Assembly: GCF_000014585.1 (NCBI RefSeq)
Contig: NC_008319.1
Location: 2,170,001 to 2,234,000, forward strand
Direction of reading: 5' to 3'
DNA from: Synechococcus sp. CC9311
GTDB taxonomy: Bacteria > Cyanobacteriota > Cyanobacteriia > PCC-6307 > Cyanobiaceae
DNA length: 64,000 nt
Position numbers and translations under genes: made by a program. The notes under the pieces were generated by a model. The model was not told the DNA's origin. It was given only the letters and a program-made list of their open reading frames with translations, and ran no database searches. This document shows, piece by piece, positions 47,590 through 61,461 of the stretch. The number at the start of each line of letters is the position of its first letter. Position 1 is the first letter of the stretch.

Positions 47590-47874
47590 ATGCCTCGCAA
47601 AAAGCCCGAACCTACAAAGACATCTGAACAAGACACCTGGAAAGAAGATGCATCCAAGCTCAGCTATGAAGAAGCTTTGGTAGCTCTTGATGTGCTGCTA
47701 GGGCAATTACAAGATGATTCCATTCCAATAGCGGATTTACAAAGAAATTATGCTCGTGCCTCGATCTACCTCGATCACTGTGACTTACTTCTCAGCCAAG
47801 TAGAACAATCAGTTCGCCAGCTCGATCCGAATACCATGGAAGAACGCAGTCTCGACACGAGCAACAATGAATAA
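47590..47874 (+). CDS. xseB: Exodeoxyribonuclease VII small subunit
   Basis: Small helical partner of XseA. SYEEALVALDVLLGQLQDDS followed by IPIADLQRNYARAS matches the XseB pattern (EALxxLExIVxxLE...PLxxxxxxYxxG). 94 residues from ATG 47590. Its 3' end overlaps the next gene by 8 bases. Confidence 0.93.
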   Translation: MPRKKPEPTKTSEQDTWKEDASKLSYEEALVALDVLLGQLQDDSIPIADLQRNYARASIYLDHCDLLLSQVEQSVRQLDPNTMEERSLDTSNNE

Positions 47875-48223
47875 ATTCCTTCCATGGACTTACCTCTTGC
47901 TCGCCATCGCTGGAGCCATCCTTCCTTGGCAAGCCAATCTCGAATTCATACAAATGAATGCCGGCGGTGGATTTGACCTCCAGACGTTTATCCAAGATGC
48001 CAACATCAATCCAGCCTCCCGCTCATTAAACAGGGATCTTTTCATTGCCGCATCAGCCTTCAGCATTTGGATCATTGCTGAAGGAAGAAAACTACAAATC
48101 AAGGGCTGGTGGATCACTTTAATTATGAGTTTCAGCATTTCCTTTGCATGCGGAGGCCCACTATTCCTCTATTTAAGAGAACGCAAGTTAACAGAGCTCA
48201 ATTCAATGCAAGAAACAAAGTGA
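47867..48223 (+). CDS. DUF2834 membrane protein
   Basis: Small integral membrane protein with three spans: LLLAIAGAILPW (residues 10-22), LFIAASAFSIWIIAEG (about 60-75) and WWITLIMSFSISFACGGPLFLYL (about 81-103). MNKFLPWTYLLLAIAGAILP and SFACGGPLFLYLRER fit DUF2834. The start overlaps xseB, so it is likely in the same operon, perhaps only by packing. Function unknown. Confidence 0.8.
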   Translation: MNKFLPWTYLLLAIAGAILPWQANLEFIQMNAGGGFDLQTFIQDANINPASRSLNRDLFIAASAFSIWIIAEGRKLQIKGWWITLIMSFSISFACGGPLFLYLRERKLTELNSMQETK

Positions 48224-48227
48224 GACA

Positions 48228-48581
48228 TTAAAGATCAACATCCTCGGCCTTGATATCGATTGTGACATCACTCGCTGGCCGAGAATCTTCAACGGCTGCT
48301 GCAGATGAATCACCAGATTTTTTAGAGGGAAACATCGATCCACAAGCAGGGCATTGAGCGTCGGTTGTCATGGTGCTCAAGCCACAGGCCTCACACGTTC
48401 TTACACGGCTCTGCAGCACCTTCCAGCCGATCCACCCCAAACCACCGAGAACAACTGGTAAAGCAAGCAGTGCAATGAGCAGGCCTCCAGCCAAATCAAG
48501 CAAGACACGGCCTGCTGCCGTAGGCAGCAACAACAGCGCTAACAGCAGCAACCAAAGGAGTGGAGGGAAGCGTCCCATCAA
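48228..48581 (-). CDS. Membrane protein with a C-terminal zinc ribbon (117 aa)
   Basis: Hydrophobic N-terminal half with two spans (PLLWLLLLALLLLPTAAG and LIALLALPVVLGGLGWIGW), then a four-cysteine zinc ribbon: CEACGLST and QCPACGSMFP, spaced CX2C-X11-CX2C, then an acidic tail. No named family. It is convergent with the DUF2834 gene and probably in one unit with the YihY gene upstream. Confidence 0.7.
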   Translation of the reverse strand: MMGRFPPLLWLLLLALLLLPTAAGRVLLDLAGGLLIALLALPVVLGGLGWIGWKVLQSRVRTCEACGLSTMTTDAQCPACGSMFPSKKSGDSSAAAVEDSRPASDVTIDIKAEDVDL

Positions 48582-48629
48582 TCAACACTCCAAACGAACG
48601 ACGGTTCCATAATCGCTGTTTTTTTGCAT

Positions 48630-49562
48630 TCAGGCATGGTTGGATCTGTTCGGATCCCTGCCATGCCTGAAAGAAGCCTTAGCTAGCTCAACACTCCAAC
48701 ATTGACCAAAATAAATCACAACACCCACCATCCAAACCCACAGGGTGAGAACGAGAACACTCCCAATTACTCCATACGCCTGGTAACGAGCCCCGAGAGA
48801 GAGAATGCTACGACTGACTGCAAGATTAAGAACAGTAAGAAGAAAGCCAATTAATAACGATCCTGGTATGAGCGGCTTAAACGGAACTCTCCGACTTGGA
48901 AGCAAAAATTGCAGAGAAAGGGCCGACACCGAAAACCCGAGAAATGGAACCATCAACCGACCAAATTGCAAGACCGGGATATGAGATAGAAAGGCACCAA
49001 GCCAAGGAATCGCGACAGATAACTCGGTCAAAGCAGCAGTAGGAATCATGCGCACATTGGCACTGAGCTGATCAAGAACAACTAAGAGGCCAATCAATAT
49101 GACTACAAAAAAAGCTTCGAGTCTGATTCGAATAAACTGCACTGCTTGAAGCTTGAACGGCAGATTGCGTTGCTGGGGTACGATCACACCCTCCCAAAGC
49201 CTTGCAGAACCACGTTGCAATGTTAGATAAACATTACCCGCAGTGAGTAACAACACACCAGCACCTAACAATCCAGCCCCAAATCCCTGACGGACTAACT
49301 GCATTAGCGTGTTTTGCACAATCACTACCGCCGACGGCGGCAAAACACCACTTGCATAGGCAATAATCTTGCTCTCTAAGGCATCTTGCCGGCCAAGAAA
49401 CCACGAGGCAATTGACAATGAAATGAGAAGGATCGGGAAGATCGATTGCAGCGTGTAATACGCAAATGCAGCACTCAGATCCACGCAATCGCACTTCGCC
49501 CAACGCAAACAGGCGCGCCAAAGACTACGAACCAACCTTCGCAGCCGGATTTGTTTAGCCAT
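48630..49562 (-). CDS. YihY/BrkB-family inner-membrane protein
   Basis: Polytopic membrane protein with about six spans. Family patterns: DLSAAFAYYTLQSIFPILLI near the N-terminus, LLTAGNVYLTLQRGSARLWE and near the C-terminus LGARYQAYGVIGSVLVLTLW plus YFGQCWSVELAKA. ATG 49562 gives 310 residues. Once called ribonuclease BN, but that assignment is withdrawn for the family; function is unknown. Confidence 0.9.
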   Translation of the reverse strand: MAKQIRLRRLVRSLWRACLRWAKCDCVDLSAAFAYYTLQSIFPILLISLSIASWFLGRQDALESKIIAYASGVLPPSAVVIVQNTLMQLVRQGFGAGLLGAGVLLLTAGNVYLTLQRGSARLWEGVIVPQQRNLPFKLQAVQFIRIRLEAFFVVILIGLLVVLDQLSANVRMIPTAALTELSVAIPWLGAFLSHIPVLQFGRLMVPFLGFSVSALSLQFLLPSRRVPFKPLIPGSLLIGFLLTVLNLAVSRSILSLGARYQAYGVIGSVLVLTLWVWMVGVVIYFGQCWSVELAKASFRHGRDPNRSNHA

Positions 49563-49610
49563 GGCAGCTGCTGGCACCAATCAAAACCAACGTAACGCGA
49601 GAAATGGCAC

Positions 49611-49645
49611 AAAAAAAGCCACCCCTTCAAGGGATGGCTTTCTTC
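49611..49645 (-). terminator. rRNA operon terminator
   Basis: On the minus strand AAGCCAT, CCCT, short loop, AGGG, a mismatch, TGGCTT and a seven-T run. It lies just after the 5S gene and before the YihY gene. Confidence 0.85.
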
Positions 49646-49661
49646 GTTTGGAATGTTTTTA

Positions 49662-49779
49662 CCTGGCATCGAGCTATTTTCTCAGGGGGCTACCCCCCAA
49701 ATATCGTCGCCGCTGCTGCGTTTCACAACCGAGTTCGAGATGGATCGGAGTGGTTCCACAGCGCTATGGACACCAGGAT
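49662..49779 (-). rRNA. rrf: 5S ribosomal RNA
   Basis: The minus strand begins TCCTGGTGTCCATAGCGCTG, includes AACCACTCCGATCC and CCGAACTCGGTTGTGAAACG-like core text (here CTCGAACTCGGTTGTGAAAC) and ends near GAGCTCGATGCCAGG-type sequence. About 118 nt; the ends pair (TCCTGG with CCAGG). Last RNA gene of the operon. Confidence 0.95.
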
Positions 49780-49892
49780 AGAAAATTCCCAAGGGTTGAT
49801 CCCTGAGAACTGCATAGCTTCATCACCTCAACTTTCGTCTTGATGATGCAATCTGGATCAAATAAAGTTGTTTCAAGGCAAGAACCAAGTGT

Positions 49893-52757
<2,865 letters not shown>

Positions 52758-53177
52758 AATGTATCTCCAACACGCTTGCTGTCGTTGAAACAGATTCTTC
52801 TAACTTCTACAAGTAGAAATTAAAATCAAACTCTCAAATGCTCGACACATTTGAAAGAACATGCTGGAGTCTCGGCTCTTGCTCTTAGAATTAACACCAT
52901 CCAAAAGTGAATGAACACTCAAGAATGATGCATCTATGAGATGCTTTATTCTTTCCAGACTTTTACTATGCAGTTGTCAAGGTTCGGCTAGACATCAAAA
53001 CAATGCATTGATCTCTCAATACATTGAATCGAGCCCAGCATCCTATCAATCAAATCATGGAACCATTTCCATGTCTTAAAATGACAAGAAGCTAGGATCA
53101 TCTAGCGGACACATCTAAATCACAATCCATACGAGTTCATACTCCAGGTTTTGGAGATGGGGATTCTTTGCAGTCAG
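52758..53177 (-). other. Spacer between tRNA-Ala and 23S
   Basis: About 420 bases of internal transcribed spacer without a gene. It should hold RNase III processing stems pairing with the other side of 23S; I did not map them. Confidence 0.6.
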
Positions 53178-53250
53178 TGGAGGTTAGGAGACTCGAACTC
53201 CTGACATCCTGCTTGCAAAGCAGGCGCTCTACCAACTGAGCTAAACCCCC
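53178..53250 (-). tRNA. trnA: tRNA-Ala (anticodon TGC)
   Basis: Minus strand GGGGGTTTAGCTCAGTTGGT ... CTTTGCAAG ... GTTCGAGTCTCCTAACCTCCA, 73 nt, full cloverleaf with anticodon TGC. Lies in the 16S-23S spacer, as usual. Confidence 0.97.
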
Positions 53251-53259
53251 TACACCGAA

Positions 53260-53333
<74 letters not shown>

Positions 53334-53516
53334 AGGAGTCTCATCCCTAATGGGTTGTGAACTAGACAAAGTTTAGGAACTAAAAATCTCCACTAAGCAG
53401 ACAACCATTGCTGGAACTCTCTTAGCTTCAAAGTTGAGGTACCGATCGACCTAAGGTGACAGGATTTTGGCCTAAGAATAAAAAACTCAGACATCAAAAT
53501 CGTTGTTTGTCTCCCT

Positions 53517-55001
<1,485 letters not shown>

Positions 55002-55610
55002 TAGATCAATCCCTTTTGGTTCTCACCTCAGATTGACTTGCTTCACCCACGGGCCCAGCACTGGCGTACTGGTCGCAGTTGTCGCCCCCTTCCTCTGACA
55101 GAAGGATTCACAAGAGTGCAAATTTAGAATCTCTTCCTCGTTTGACTTTCCAGGATCTCAGATCCGGTCGTTGCTCCACATTGCGCACACCGACAACTCA
55201 ATGGTTCGTGAAAACCCTCAAGTTGTAAGCACAATGCTTCTCTGCAACTAAAATGTTGTTGACGGGACCTCACACCTTTATCGCAATATCATTTAGTTCG
55301 CATTAAAACCTTTCGGCCTTAACTCGAACTAAACGCGATAAAAGCGTCAGTTCCTAAACTTTTTAATTGTCCAGGTTCTGGCTTTGCGTCCCCTTTCAGA
55401 GACGTGCGGCCTGCGGTCTCGCGACCGCCTTTGAAACTTACAACATCGTGGGATCGCTCCCCCAATCTCGTAAGCACCCTCAGAACACTTCAAGCTTTCG
55501 CTCTTTGCATCCCTCGGCTGCGCCTCGGAGTGTTACTCCCCCGCGCAGTCCAAAACCATAACCCAACACACACCCCCATTGCAACCCTTGAGGGAAAGCA
55601 ACAGCAGAGC
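55002..55610 (-). promoter_or_regulatory. rRNA operon leader and promoter region
   Basis: About 600 bases upstream of 16S and downstream of the minus-strand inositol-phosphatase gene. It contains an imperfect inverted repeat with arms 55277-55300 and 55325-55342 (TTTATCGC...TTTAGTTCG and its complement). The promoter should lie here; I cannot place -35/-10 boxes with certainty. ORFs at 55367-55700 are not supported. Confidence 0.55.
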
Positions 55611-56411
55611 TCAACCCTTCAGCAGAAGCTCTCCCCAAGGCGCCAAGCGTTCCAGCTGCTTCTGAGAGCCAGCCGCCACCACAGGGAAGCCCATCTCTGA
55701 GAGATCCCAGCCTGGTTGCAAATGAGCAGGGTGAGGGCCGAGCCAAATCAAGGGGCAGCTCAGTTCAGTGAGCACGAGCCAAGCTGCAGCTAAGTCCCAA
55801 ATTTTGGGAGTGGCCTCGAGCGCACCCGCGGTTTGGCCCATCGCCACACTGACCAAATTGAGGCTTGCAACACCCAAAAGACGAATTTTTCCTGGAAAGG
55901 AATGGTTTGGTCTTTTCTGGAGAACGCGAATGGATCTACTGCAAAGAGATATGCAAGAACTTCCAGCCGCAACCCTGCTTTCGGGGGTCAACCGTTTTTG
56001 ATTCCGCCAAGCCCCTTGTCCTCGAATCGCAACGATCCTTTGGCGCAAAGAAGGGATATCGAGAAACGCCTCTGAAGGCTCACCATTCACGAATCTTGCA
56101 ATCGAAATAGCCCAGTAAGGAATCCCAGCAGCGAAATTGGTGGTGCCATCCAAGGGATCAACCACCCAGTACGCCTGGCTCGACGGACACTCCTGGCTTC
56201 CTTCTTCACTGAGGACCCCCTCACCAGGGGCTATTTCGGCTAGTCCCTGAACAAAGGCAGCATCACTCCATCGATCACAGGCTGTGATCAAGCTTCCATC
56301 CGGTTTGACGTCGGACACGATGTGGCCAAAGTCATTGCGCTGATGTTCTGCAACTTGATCAAGTAAGAGATGCACTCGCTCGAGTTGCTGAGGAGTAAGC
56401 GGGTCAGGCAC
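55611..56411 (-). CDS. Inositol monophosphatase-family protein
   Basis: Metal-dependent sugar-phosphate phosphatase of the IMPase/SuhB/CysQ superfamily. Motifs: GEGVLSEEGSQ (metal Glu-Glu), VVDPLDGTTNFAAGIPYWAI (the DPLDGT motif) and KIWDLAAAWLVLTEL (the WD motif), in family order. The start is ambiguous: GTG 56411 (VPDPLTPQQ) just after the TolC stop gives 266 residues, and a longer frame to 56450 overlaps tolC. Substrate could be inositol phosphate, histidinol phosphate, or another sugar phosphate. Confidence 0.9.
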   Translation of the reverse strand: MPDPLTPQQLERVHLLLDQVAEHQRNDFGHIVSDVKPDGSLITACDRWSDAAFVQGLAEIAPGEGVLSEEGSQECPSSQAYWVVDPLDGTTNFAAGIPYWAISIARFVNGEPSEAFLDIPSLRQRIVAIRGQGAWRNQKRLTPESRVAAGSSCISLCSRSIRVLQKRPNHSFPGKIRLLGVASLNLVSVAMGQTAGALEATPKIWDLAAAWLVLTELSCPLIWLGPHPAHLQPGWDLSEMGFPVVAAGSQKQLERLAPWGELLLKG

Positions 56412-56416
56412 CCTGC

Positions 56417-58141
56417 TCAGCTCTGAAACACAGGAACTGGTGCTTCGCAAGGAGGACGATTGGGTTGCGGCTCGATGGGGACATCAATATCTGCCTGAGT
56501 TGGCTTTGTAGCTGGCAAATTGAGGGCTGGACATGCCAACACTTGATCAAGTCCGGTGCGACGGCGCAATTCAGCGATACTGACGTTATAAGCGTTGATT
56601 GCATTGGCGTAACGGACCTGAGCGTCAGTTAAATCACGCTGAGTTTCCACAACCTCACGTTGTGTTGTTACACCAGCTTGAAATCGTAGGCGGGCAATTC
56701 TAAGCGACTCAGCCGCTGTGAGGACCTCACTAGTGGAGGTATGAATGTTCTGGGACGCTCTGCGAAGATTGAAGAAACTATCTTCAACTTCTGAGCGAAT
56801 GCGATCTCGCTCAGAAGCAAAGTTGTATTTGCTCTCTTCAGCACGCTGCTTATTTTGACGGTATTGAGCACGGGCACGCCCACCATCAAAAATGTTCCAG
56901 GTAGCGCTTAAACCAACGGCATTGCTGTAATTCCAGTTGTAATCATCCAGATCGATCGAGCCCGATTGATTGGACTGCCCCTGGTTCCGAGCTGTATCGA
57001 AACTATTAAAAATGCTCAGTACTGGCTGCACAGCAGCGAGAGCAGTGTTGGCCCTGCTGTTGTTGATTGAGATATCTAAGATGAATCGATCTAACTCTTC
57101 CCTAAACGCATAGGCAGCGATGATGCTTTCTTGAAGTGATGGTTGCCAAGTTCCAAGCACTCGAGTTGGATCCGCTGCTGTGGGGGTGACATCCTGCGGA
57201 AGATCCAGAAGTGAAGCTAAGGATCGGCGTGCACTGGATTGAGCAGCCAAAGCATTGGTGAGCACCAATCGGTCTCTCGAAAGTTGCGTTTGCGCTTCTA
57301 ATACTTCCAGTTTATTCGCAACTCCAGCTTGGTATCGAGCACGGGCTTCACTCAAACTCACAAGCGAAGCACGAACCGACTGTTGACCGATGCGTACTTG
57401 TTCGTCTTGACGCTGGAGCTCAAAATAACTTGTTGAGGCCTGAAGCCTCAGCTCTCTCAACGCAATGAGGTAAGTATCACTTGCTTTCTCAAAGCTGTCG
57501 CGTGCTGCCGCTATTTGGGGAACACGTGAAGGGTCGATCAGATTCCACTGCACTTGGGCAGAAAAATTGGCCGACCAACGTCTTGTGTAAGTGTTTGGGT
57601 CACGTCCCGAAAACGATTCTCCTGTCAGAGGATTTTGCTGATTAAATGTAGAAACAAAATCAGGATTTCTATATTGCTCACCCTCTAGATATTGGGGCAA
57701 CCCATTCGCAGTAAGGTTCACTGTGGGGTACCAGAGAGAAATCGCAGCAAGCAATTCCGACTTAGCCTGCTCAACCTGACTAGCTGCAGCCTTTAAGCCT
57801 GGATTATTTACTTCAACTAAGCGCTCCACCTCTTGCAGAGTCAAAGGGCGAAGTTCGCGGATCGTGACCTGAGAAGGAAGGTCGGGTAGGGCAAGACTAT
57901 CGGGTGATGACAGTGCTTCCAAATCCTCAGGAAGAGTGGTTGCCGCAGGTGCAATTACCGATGGATCGGCCTTGGGACGTGGCCCTTTGATCTCAATGGC
58001 ATTAGGCAGTGTCGACTGATCCATCAACAACGAATCAGAGGAGGCGGACTCGCCGTTAGTGACCTGAGCAAGTGCAGACGTAGCTGCAAAAACAGGCAAA
58101 CAACCTGCAACCAGAAGAATATGAGCGGTTGTCCGAAGCAC
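56417..58141 (-). CDS. TolC-family outer-membrane efflux channel
   Basis: Outer-membrane channel protein for type I secretion and RND efflux. Signal peptide (ILLVAGCLPVFAATSALAQ), then long amphipathic coiled-coil helices with TolC patterns (LTLQEVERLVEVNNPGLKAA, RYQAGVANKLEVLEAQTQLS, RFQAGVTTQREVVETQRDLT, with ANAINAYNVSIAELRRRTG). 574 residues, including a proline-rich linker after the signal peptide. GTG 58141. It could be the channel for the RND pump at 20453; they are not linked here, as is common. Confidence 0.92.
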   Translation of the reverse strand: MLRTTAHILLVAGCLPVFAATSALAQVTNGESASSDSLLMDQSTLPNAIEIKGPRPKADPSVIAPAATTLPEDLEALSSPDSLALPDLPSQVTIRELRPLTLQEVERLVEVNNPGLKAAASQVEQAKSELLAAISLWYPTVNLTANGLPQYLEGEQYRNPDFVSTFNQQNPLTGESFSGRDPNTYTRRWSANFSAQVQWNLIDPSRVPQIAAARDSFEKASDTYLIALRELRLQASTSYFELQRQDEQVRIGQQSVRASLVSLSEARARYQAGVANKLEVLEAQTQLSRDRLVLTNALAAQSSARRSLASLLDLPQDVTPTAADPTRVLGTWQPSLQESIIAAYAFREELDRFILDISINNSRANTALAAVQPVLSIFNSFDTARNQGQSNQSGSIDLDDYNWNYSNAVGLSATWNIFDGGRARAQYRQNKQRAEESKYNFASERDRIRSEVEDSFFNLRRASQNIHTSTSEVLTAAESLRIARLRFQAGVTTQREVVETQRDLTDAQVRYANAINAYNVSIAELRRRTGLDQVLACPALNLPATKPTQADIDVPIEPQPNRPPCEAPVPVFQS

Positions 58142-58165
58142 AACAAAACTGGAACTCAGAGGAGC

Positions 58166-59578
58166 TTAAGTGCTTTTTTCGAGAGAACCGAGTGCTGAGG
58201 CCACGATTTCAGCTGCTCCATGCACGATTCGGATCGGAACCGGCAAAATTTGCCGAATTTGATTCAACGTCATGTCGTCCAAAAACACCGGATCGCCTTG
58301 GCGGAGCATGACGGAAGGGAGCAAAAGCTGATCACCCAGGTCTTGATCAATCAAGCCATCAAGAAGGTCTTGTCCGGTCAGCAAGCCCGTGACGACTTCA
58401 TTTTGCCCCCAGTAAGGACTTGGGAGCCCATGCAACGTCAGCTGAACTCCCTCCACCGCGTTAAGCCTCTTGATCACAGGTTCAAGAGCGGTTTCAACTA
58501 AACGTCCAACCACCCAACTGCTTTTCACGGGTTTCTCAACAGACTGGGGGAGGTTGGTGGTTGCCTCATCCAAAGAAGCAAGAAACGCTCGAATACTTCC
58601 AACGCCATTTTCCTGCTGAGGAAAATCTTCGTAGCTCGCACGCGAGGGCAAAGACAAACCAGCAATCAAATACCACTCGTCTGAAAGCCAGACAAAGCTG
58701 CTACCAAATTTGGCCTGAAACTCCCTCTGAAGAGGTTCCACCGCGGCAATCACCTTTCTGGCATCTACTGGGTTAACCGCACGTAAGCCATCGGAGGAAG
58801 GCCTGAACCGGGTCAGGCCAACAGGAACAACTGCAACTGAGAGCACTGCCGGCCACTCACCGCCAGCAAATTGAGCCAAATCCTGAATGGTGCGCAGCAA
58901 AGCCGCTCCATCGTTTTGATCAGGGCACACCACAACCTGCGCGTGGATCTGCAGATCGCGTTCAGCGAACCAGGTCAGTTGCTGCATGAGCTGACCGGCG
59001 CGTGGATTCTGCAAAAGGTTCGAGCGCAGCTCGGGGTCAGTTGCATGGACAGAAACGAATAAGGGCGACAGACGCTGTTGTTCAATCCTCTGCCAATCGG
59101 AGTCGCTCAGATTTGTAAGGGTTAAATAAGAGCCATAGAGAAAGCTCAAGCGATAGTCATCGTCCTTGAGATAGAGACTGCTGCGGTGGCCAGGTGGTTG
59201 CTGATCGATGAAGCAGAAGGCACAAGCATTGCTGCATTGACGCAATCCATCGAACAAGGCCTCTGTAAACACCAGCCCAAGGCCGTCGTCCTCATCCTTT
59301 TCCAGGTCCACCTGGTGAAGCTGCCCTGCTGCATCGCAAATCTCTAAATGCAACTCTTCCTCAACGATCAAATAGCGGTAATCGATCAGATCTCGGGGGC
59401 GAACACCATTAATGCTCAACAACTGATCCCCAGGCTCAAAGCCAAGGTCCTCTCCGATCGATCCCGGCTCCACCGATGCCACAACGGCGGGTGCAGGCTG
59501 GCGGGAGGCTCGCTCTGGATCAAGAGCCGCAACAGCCACACCTGCAGAAGGTTCATTCCACACGGGGCTGAAGCTCAA
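58166..59578 (-). CDS. PDZ/radical-SAM-like DUF512 protein
   Basis: TIGR03279-type cyanobacterial protein. An N-terminal PDZ domain (VVASVEPGSIGEDLGFEPGD) is followed by a radical-SAM-like centre with CSNACAFCFIDQQPPG (CX3CX2C) and a C-terminal DUF512 part (VAVVPVGLTRFRPSSDGLRA, SDEWYLIAG). 470 residues, ATG 59578. Such proteins are conserved in cyanobacteria and plant plastids, but the reaction is unknown. The uppP gene precedes it by 6 bases. Confidence 0.9.
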   Translation of the reverse strand: MSFSPVWNEPSAGVAVAALDPERASRQPAPAVVASVEPGSIGEDLGFEPGDQLLSINGVRPRDLIDYRYLIVEEELHLEICDAAGQLHQVDLEKDEDDGLGLVFTEALFDGLRQCSNACAFCFIDQQPPGHRSSLYLKDDDYRLSFLYGSYLTLTNLSDSDWQRIEQQRLSPLFVSVHATDPELRSNLLQNPRAGQLMQQLTWFAERDLQIHAQVVVCPDQNDGAALLRTIQDLAQFAGGEWPAVLSVAVVPVGLTRFRPSSDGLRAVNPVDARKVIAAVEPLQREFQAKFGSSFVWLSDEWYLIAGLSLPSRASYEDFPQQENGVGSIRAFLASLDEATTNLPQSVEKPVKSSWVVGRLVETALEPVIKRLNAVEGVQLTLHGLPSPYWGQNEVVTGLLTGQDLLDGLIDQDLGDQLLLPSVMLRQGDPVFLDDMTLNQIRQILPVPIRIVHGAAEIVASALGSLEKST

Positions 59579-59584
59579 CTCCGA

Positions 59585-60436
59585 TCAGTTTGATGCCGAA
59601 CCAGACCACCAGACCAGAAGAAGCACACCAAAGAGCAACCTATACACCACAAAAATCCTGGTGCTGTGGCTCTCGAGATACTTAATAAGCCAGTCGATCG
59701 CTAGCCAGGACACCACTGCGGCAGAACAGATGCCCACAAAAACAGGCAACACCCCTCCCGCGCTAGAGCCTGAGAATGCGTCCTTCAATTCCACCAATCC
59801 TGCGATCGTGATGGCAGGAATCCCTAACAAAAACGAGAAGCGAGCCGCATCAGCCCGCTTCCAGCCATCAAAGAGTGATGCCGTGAGGGTGCTTCCGGAA
59901 CGAGAAACGCCCGGGATCAATGAAAAAACTTGAGCCAGACCAACAACAAGTCCGTCGCGTCCGTCCACCTGATTGAGCTGCTTCAGTCGGGGCCCGAGCA
60001 ATTCAGCGAAACCCAACAGAAGCGCCATCACAATCGAGACCACAGCAATGGCCGGAACACTTCGAAGTGAGGAGGTTGCGTAACCAGGCCAATACAACTT
60101 GATGCACAAACCGGCAATCAAAATGGGCAGGGTGCCGATCAACATCGCAATCCCAAGCCGCGCCTCAGGTTCACGCCATTGACCGCGGCGGAACGCTCCA
60201 CTGATGCCTTTGAGCACTCCCGCCAAATCGGCACGGAAATAAGCAATAACAGCAACGATGCTGCCTAGTTGAATCACGGCGGTCACCGAGAGGCCAGGGT
60301 CACCCCATCCGGCAAGTACGGGAACAACCTTGAGGTGGGCCGTGCTGCTGATCGGCAAAAATTCCGTTAGCCCCTGCACGACACCGAGCACAAAGTCACG
60401 CCAGCAAGCTTCCAGCAGTCCAGGATCTGGCGTCAA
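59585..60436 (-). CDS. uppP: Undecaprenyl-diphosphatase UppP (BacA)
   Basis: Recycles the lipid carrier undecaprenyl pyrophosphate for peptidoglycan and polysaccharide synthesis. Motifs VVQGLTEFLPISSTAHLKV and LIPGVSRSGSTLTASL carry the catalytic glutamate, serine and arginine; about eight membrane spans. 283 residues, ATG 60436. Six bases before the DUF512 gene, likely cotranscribed. Confidence 0.94.
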   Translation of the reverse strand: MTPDPGLLEACWRDFVLGVVQGLTEFLPISSTAHLKVVPVLAGWGDPGLSVTAVIQLGSIVAVIAYFRADLAGVLKGISGAFRRGQWREPEARLGIAMLIGTLPILIAGLCIKLYWPGYATSSLRSVPAIAVVSIVMALLLGFAELLGPRLKQLNQVDGRDGLVVGLAQVFSLIPGVSRSGSTLTASLFDGWKRADAARFSFLLGIPAITIAGLVELKDAFSGSSAGGVLPVFVGICSAAVVSWLAIDWLIKYLESHSTRIFVVYRLLFGVLLLVWWSGSASN

Positions 60437-60602
60437 AGCGCTCGTTTAATGAGGGCAATAAGACTATGAGCCACTGCGTGCAAAGCCGCACGTGTTTAGG
60501 AAGACAAATGCGTTTCCATCATTCTTGGGCGCCAGATCCCGACAAAGGGCTCAAATCTTCTAATCTTCGAGTCCTTTAGTTACCCCATTCGGGGAAGCCC
60601 TT

Positions 60603-61349
60603 TTGCTGAGTGGTCTGATTCAGACGCCAACATCGGAGACGAAGGCCCTGGTGACGTCCCAGGTTCCAACGTTTTCGTTTTCTCGCTCGCTGTGCATATG
60701 GGCTTCAGCATTGGTTGTTCTGCCAGTCTTTCTTCAGGCGCCCTGGGTGCGCTTTCACCCATTTAGTTCTTGTTTATTCACCGCAGTTCTCCTGACAACA
60801 GGAATCTTGGCGGCACAGGTTGGCAATACGTCTTGGAAGGAATTCGGAACCCTGCTGGTGGGATTCAGTGGGAGTTGGCTCGCTGGCACCCTTTTTTGGG
60901 GATGGCTGCGCATGCATCCGGTCTTGCACATACCTGTGGAGGCCATTGCCTTACCTCTAGCCGTTGGAGGGCTTAACAGTCGCTGGAAGCTGAGCTGTTC
61001 CTTTTACCTAGCTTCACTCCTAGGCACAGCTATCACTGACATCACAATGGCTCTGACCAGGGTGATGTCATTTTGGCCAGAGGTTGTCAAAGCCTCATCA
61101 AGAGAAGCTCCCCAGCTGCTTAATGAAGCTGCAACATTGGTTTTGCAACCTGTTTCGCTCTTGATCCTCCTTTCATCAGCAGGGTTGATCGTCTGGTTAG
61201 CGAAGCAGTTTTGGACTCAATCAGCTCGACCTTCAGAGCACCAAAAGGCTTGGAGTGTTGCAGCTGCTGTCCTCTCCACCACTCTTTTAATCGATGCATT
61301 GTTTCTGGTGCTGTCGCTTTCAGTTCCAAGCCTGAGCGGTCTGATCTGA
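60603..61349 (+). CDS. DUF3120 membrane protein
   Basis: Polytopic membrane protein of 248 residues with about six spans: PVFLQAPWVRFHPFSSCLFT, FGTLLVGFSGSWLAGTLFWGW, LPLAVGGLNSRWKLSCSFYL, and AITDITMALTRVMSFWP are in the pattern of DUF3120, a family found in cyanobacteria. TTG 60603 is the frame's first start and an internal start is possible. Precedes psbU in the same direction. Confidence 0.8.
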   Translation: MLSGLIQTPTSETKALVTSQVPTFSFSRSLCIWASALVVLPVFLQAPWVRFHPFSSCLFTAVLLTTGILAAQVGNTSWKEFGTLLVGFSGSWLAGTLFWGWLRMHPVLHIPVEAIALPLAVGGLNSRWKLSCSFYLASLLGTAITDITMALTRVMSFWPEVVKASSREAPQLLNEAATLVLQPVSLLILLSSAGLIVWLAKQFWTQSARPSEHQKAWSVAAAVLSTTLLIDALFLVLSLSVPSLSGLI

Positions 61350-61461
61350 AACGAACTGCGAACGCATGGCTGTGCTGAGGCAGCAAAAGGGTTCTGCACT
61401 TGTAAGGTTTCCATACCGGCGCTGCCGGAAGTTCAGTTGCGAATCCCGACGGAGAGTTCAG

